Source: a virus
Virus record (IMG/VR): IMGVR_UViG_3300025889_001117
Location: 1-21,388 of that record
Direction: 5' to 3' (one strand)
Length of the DNA: 21,388 nt
The translations under genes and the position numbers were made by a program. The notes under the pieces were generated by a model that was not told the origin of the DNA, did not search any database, and was given only the letters and a program-made list of their open reading frames with translations. Of this stretch, positions 19,600-21,388 are shown in pieces; the first letter of the stretch is position 1; each line of letters starts with the position of its first letter.

Positions 19600-21388
19600 A
19601 TGGCCACACAACAAATGACAATTGAACAGATCGGCAAAGCCTACAAGGAAAAAAATCCGGGCCGATTCGACGGTTTCTCGGATCGAGAGGTTGGAATCAC
19701 CATGATTCAAAGGAAGCCCGAACTCAAAAACATTGTGTCTACAGAGCGGGCTTCGGTTTCTACCCCAACAGAAGAACTAAAACCATTCCGTCAGAACGTA
19801 GACGAATACCTTAAAGACTTCAAGATCGGTGCACTGAAGGGGATTGTTTCAGACGTAAAAGGTGCATCTAGTATCGGAGAGCGAACATTAAATTCCATTC
19901 TACAAACGGCCCTACCACGTTCAGCAGAAAGGGCTATCGGTATCGATGAAGCCCCAAACTTGGGTATTGTGGGCCGTCAAAGGGGCGGAGAGACTTCAGC
20001 GGCACAGCTTCAAGCGGATGTTGAAAGCCGTTTTGGTTTGAGAGAAGGGGCATTAACAACCGCCTCAAATCCGGCCCAAAGAACGGGAATGATGACAGAA
20101 CAAGTTGCAGGGTTCCTTCTGCCTGGCAGTGCAGGTCTGCGCGCAGGTCGCGCGGCTGAAACCGCCCTCAAACTGAGAAATGTTCCTAAATGGCTCCAGA
20201 TAGCCGGCCGAGTCGGAGGAACCGCGGCAGTAGAAGCTGGGGCCGGGGGCGGGGTAACCGCGATCCAGGAAGGCGAAATCAACTCAGACGTTATTAGTAA
20301 TGCCGTTGTTGCCGGCACACTTCCTATCGTTTTTGCAGGAGCGAGTGCTGCGCTGCGACCTGTCCAGAAGTTTTTATCAGAAAAACTACCTTCAAAAATG
20401 ATTAACAACTTGATCAGGCCAGGGAAAAATGACTTCAATTTTGGTAAAAACCCAGGACAGGCTGTTGTTGACGAAGGAATCACAGCAAATAGCCGAGAGG
20501 GTCTACTAAAGCAAATTCGAGACAAGAAGGATGAGATCGGTGCAATCAAAGGTGACGCCCTAGACGCTGTTCCAGAGGGTATCAACATTGACATCGCTCC
20601 GCTCCTAACCCCTATTGATAACGCGATGGAGCAGGCTGTGAAAAGTGGTGAAAGAAACCTGTTTTCACGGCTTCAAGACCTCAAGGACGGATTGACAAAG
20701 GAGTTTAGTGTTGTGGATGGAAAGCTGGTTACAGGTGGTGACAAAAGCCTCATTATGACACCAAAACAAGCAGATTTGCTCAAACAGCAGATCGGCAATG
20801 ATACGAAATGGACAGGACAGGCTTTTGACAATGACATCAACAAGGTGCGCCGAGACCTGTATTCGCGAATCAATGATGCAATTGATGAAGCAGTTGGGCC
20901 ATTGGGGGAGACTGGTACAAGAATTAAAGAGTTAAATCAACGCTGGGCGAACATGCTTACTGCGGAGAAAGCCCTAGAAAATAGAATTGCGGTTGAGGTG
21001 CGGAACAATATGATTAGCCTACAGGATACGGGGGTGGGCGTAGGGGCTGGGATTGCGTCAGTTGCCTCTGGTGCGGGTGCACCACAAGCTATATTAAACA
21101 GCCTTACCCTCATCGCAGGCAGAAAGCTAGTTAAAAGCACGGCTGTCTCAACGCGCTTAGCTCAATATCTAGAAAAATTAGCCCCAACTGATCGTGATAA
21201 TTTATATGCTTCTAAAGTAAACCCAATTGCTACTTTCCCAGGAGTTGGTGTTGTAGCTTATGGTCAGAAAACATTACAAACAAAAGCATCAGCTCTTGAT
21301 CGTGTTAACGTTCGTAGATTGTTAATTAACTTAAAAAGATTTGTAGGTGGTGTTGGCGAAACATTAGTATTTGAACAAAACACTGCTG
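19600..21388 (+). CDS. Ejection-type virion protein, 3' part replaced (partial)
   Basis: The frame runs open to the right edge (over 596 residues). Residues 1-526 fit a large ejection/internal virion protein: helices with basic ends, and Ala/Gly/Val-rich segments at about 205-255 (GRVGGTAAVEAGAGGGVTAI, VVAGTLPIVFAGAS) and about 465-495 (GVGVGAGIASVASGAGAP) that could insert in a membrane. The final helix STAVSTRLAQYLEKL resembles the near-C-terminal helix of similar phage proteins. After residue about 526 the sequence switches to a tail-sheath C-terminal domain that does not belong to this family. The start ATG follows AAATAT. The true end of this gene is not in the window. Confidence 0.7.
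   Translation, partial: MATQQMTIEQIGKAYKEKNPGRFDGFSDREVGITMIQRKPELKNIVSTERASVSTPTEELKPFRQNVDEYLKDFKIGALKGIVSDVKGASSIGERTLNSILQTALPRSAERAIGIDEAPNLGIVGRQRGGETSAAQLQADVESRFGLREGALTTASNPAQRTGMMTEQVAGFLLPGSAGLRAGRAAETALKLRNVPKWLQIAGRVGGTAAVEAGAGGGVTAIQEGEINSDVISNAVVAGTLPIVFAGASAALRPVQKFLSEKLPSKMINNLIRPGKNDFNFGKNPGQAVVDEGITANSREGLLKQIRDKKDEIGAIKGDALDAVPEGINIDIAPLLTPIDNAMEQAVKSGERNLFSRLQDLKDGLTKEFSVVDGKLVTGGDKSLIMTPKQADLLKQQIGNDTKWTGQAFDNDINKVRRDLYSRINDAIDEAVGPLGETGTRIKELNQRWANMLTAEKALENRIAVEVRNNMISLQDTGVGVGAGIASVASGAGAPQAILNSLTLIAGRKLVKSTAVSTRLAQYLEKLAPTDRDNLYASKVNPIATFPGVGVVAYGQKTLQTKASALDRVNVRRLLINLKRFVGGVGETLVFEQNTA
21179..21388 (+). other. Tail sheath C-terminal fragment joined in frame (likely chimera)
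   Basis: Residues after the junction read TDRDNLYASKVNPIATFP, then GVGVVAYGQKTLQTKASA, LDRVNVRRLLINLKRFV and TLVFEQNTA. This is the conserved C-terminal core of contractile tail sheath proteins (T4 gp18 family), including RDNLY, GVVAYGQKTLQ and ALDRVNVRRLL. The codons are distinctly A/T-ending, unlike the upstream gene. The junction is near 21165-21185. No other sheath sequence and no myovirus gene is present. An assembly join with another phage is the simplest explanation. Confidence 0.85.

Noticed and set aside
20010-20594. Antisense open frame of 194 residues within the ejection gene
   Set aside because: It is the complement of a well-supported coding region, has no ribosome site or homology-like pattern, and no other gene in the window is on the minus strand.
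20691-20696. TTGACA as an additional promoter
   Set aside because: It is inside a coding region, with no -10 at a suitable distance and no TCGACCAAGAA block.

Overview
The window is one stretch of a tailed double-stranded DNA bacteriophage. All genes are on the plus strand, tightly packed and often overlapping or separated by 2 bases. It includes a complete packaging and capsid module: terminase small and large subunits, portal, scaffold and HK97-fold major capsid protein. A head-tail adaptor, tail/fibre proteins and two large virion (ejection-type) proteins follow. No tape-measure, tube or baseplate gene is seen, so a short-tailed (podovirus-like) virion is the best guess. The host is a bacterium: the tRNA is bacterial in form, one gene has a perfect 10-base Shine-Dalgarno (SD) sequence, and TGA is used as an ordinary stop. 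The host phylum cannot be read from the sequence.

Left part (1-3660): a helical hypothetical gene, a winged-helix DNA-binding protein whose stop codon lies inside a tRNA-Trp gene, then an RtcB RNA ligase, an HNH nuclease and a small hypothetical gene. This looks like an early or auxiliary cassette with an RNA-repair flavour. A ClpP-like serine protease follows, with a non-coding, hairpin-rich interval on each side. The downstream interval contains an 18-base arm pair (17 pairs) that competes with a GCGA-capped hairpin.

Middle (3661-6410): a coiled-coil gene, the terminase small subunit and about nine very small genes. Two of these are CXXC-type mini-proteins and two are membrane mini-proteins that could include a holin. 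Late module (6457-19595): terL, portal, two small genes, scaffold, major capsid protein, a small gene, two tail/fibre-type proteins, a beta-rich tail protein, a small tail gene, the adaptor, and a 763-residue virion protein with a C-terminal lysozyme-like domain. Hairpins or terminators sit at most virion-gene junctions. A 57-base promoter-like module occurs twice, before the clpP interval and before the portal, at identical internal spacing.

Right edge (19600-21388): a long ejection-type protein runs open off the end. Its last roughly 208 bases encode, in frame, the C-terminal domain of a contractile tail sheath protein (T4 gp18 family) with clearly more AT-rich codon use. This does not fit the rest of the gene and is most simply an assembly chimera with a myovirus. 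The last 210 bases should not be used as part of this phage without read-level checks.
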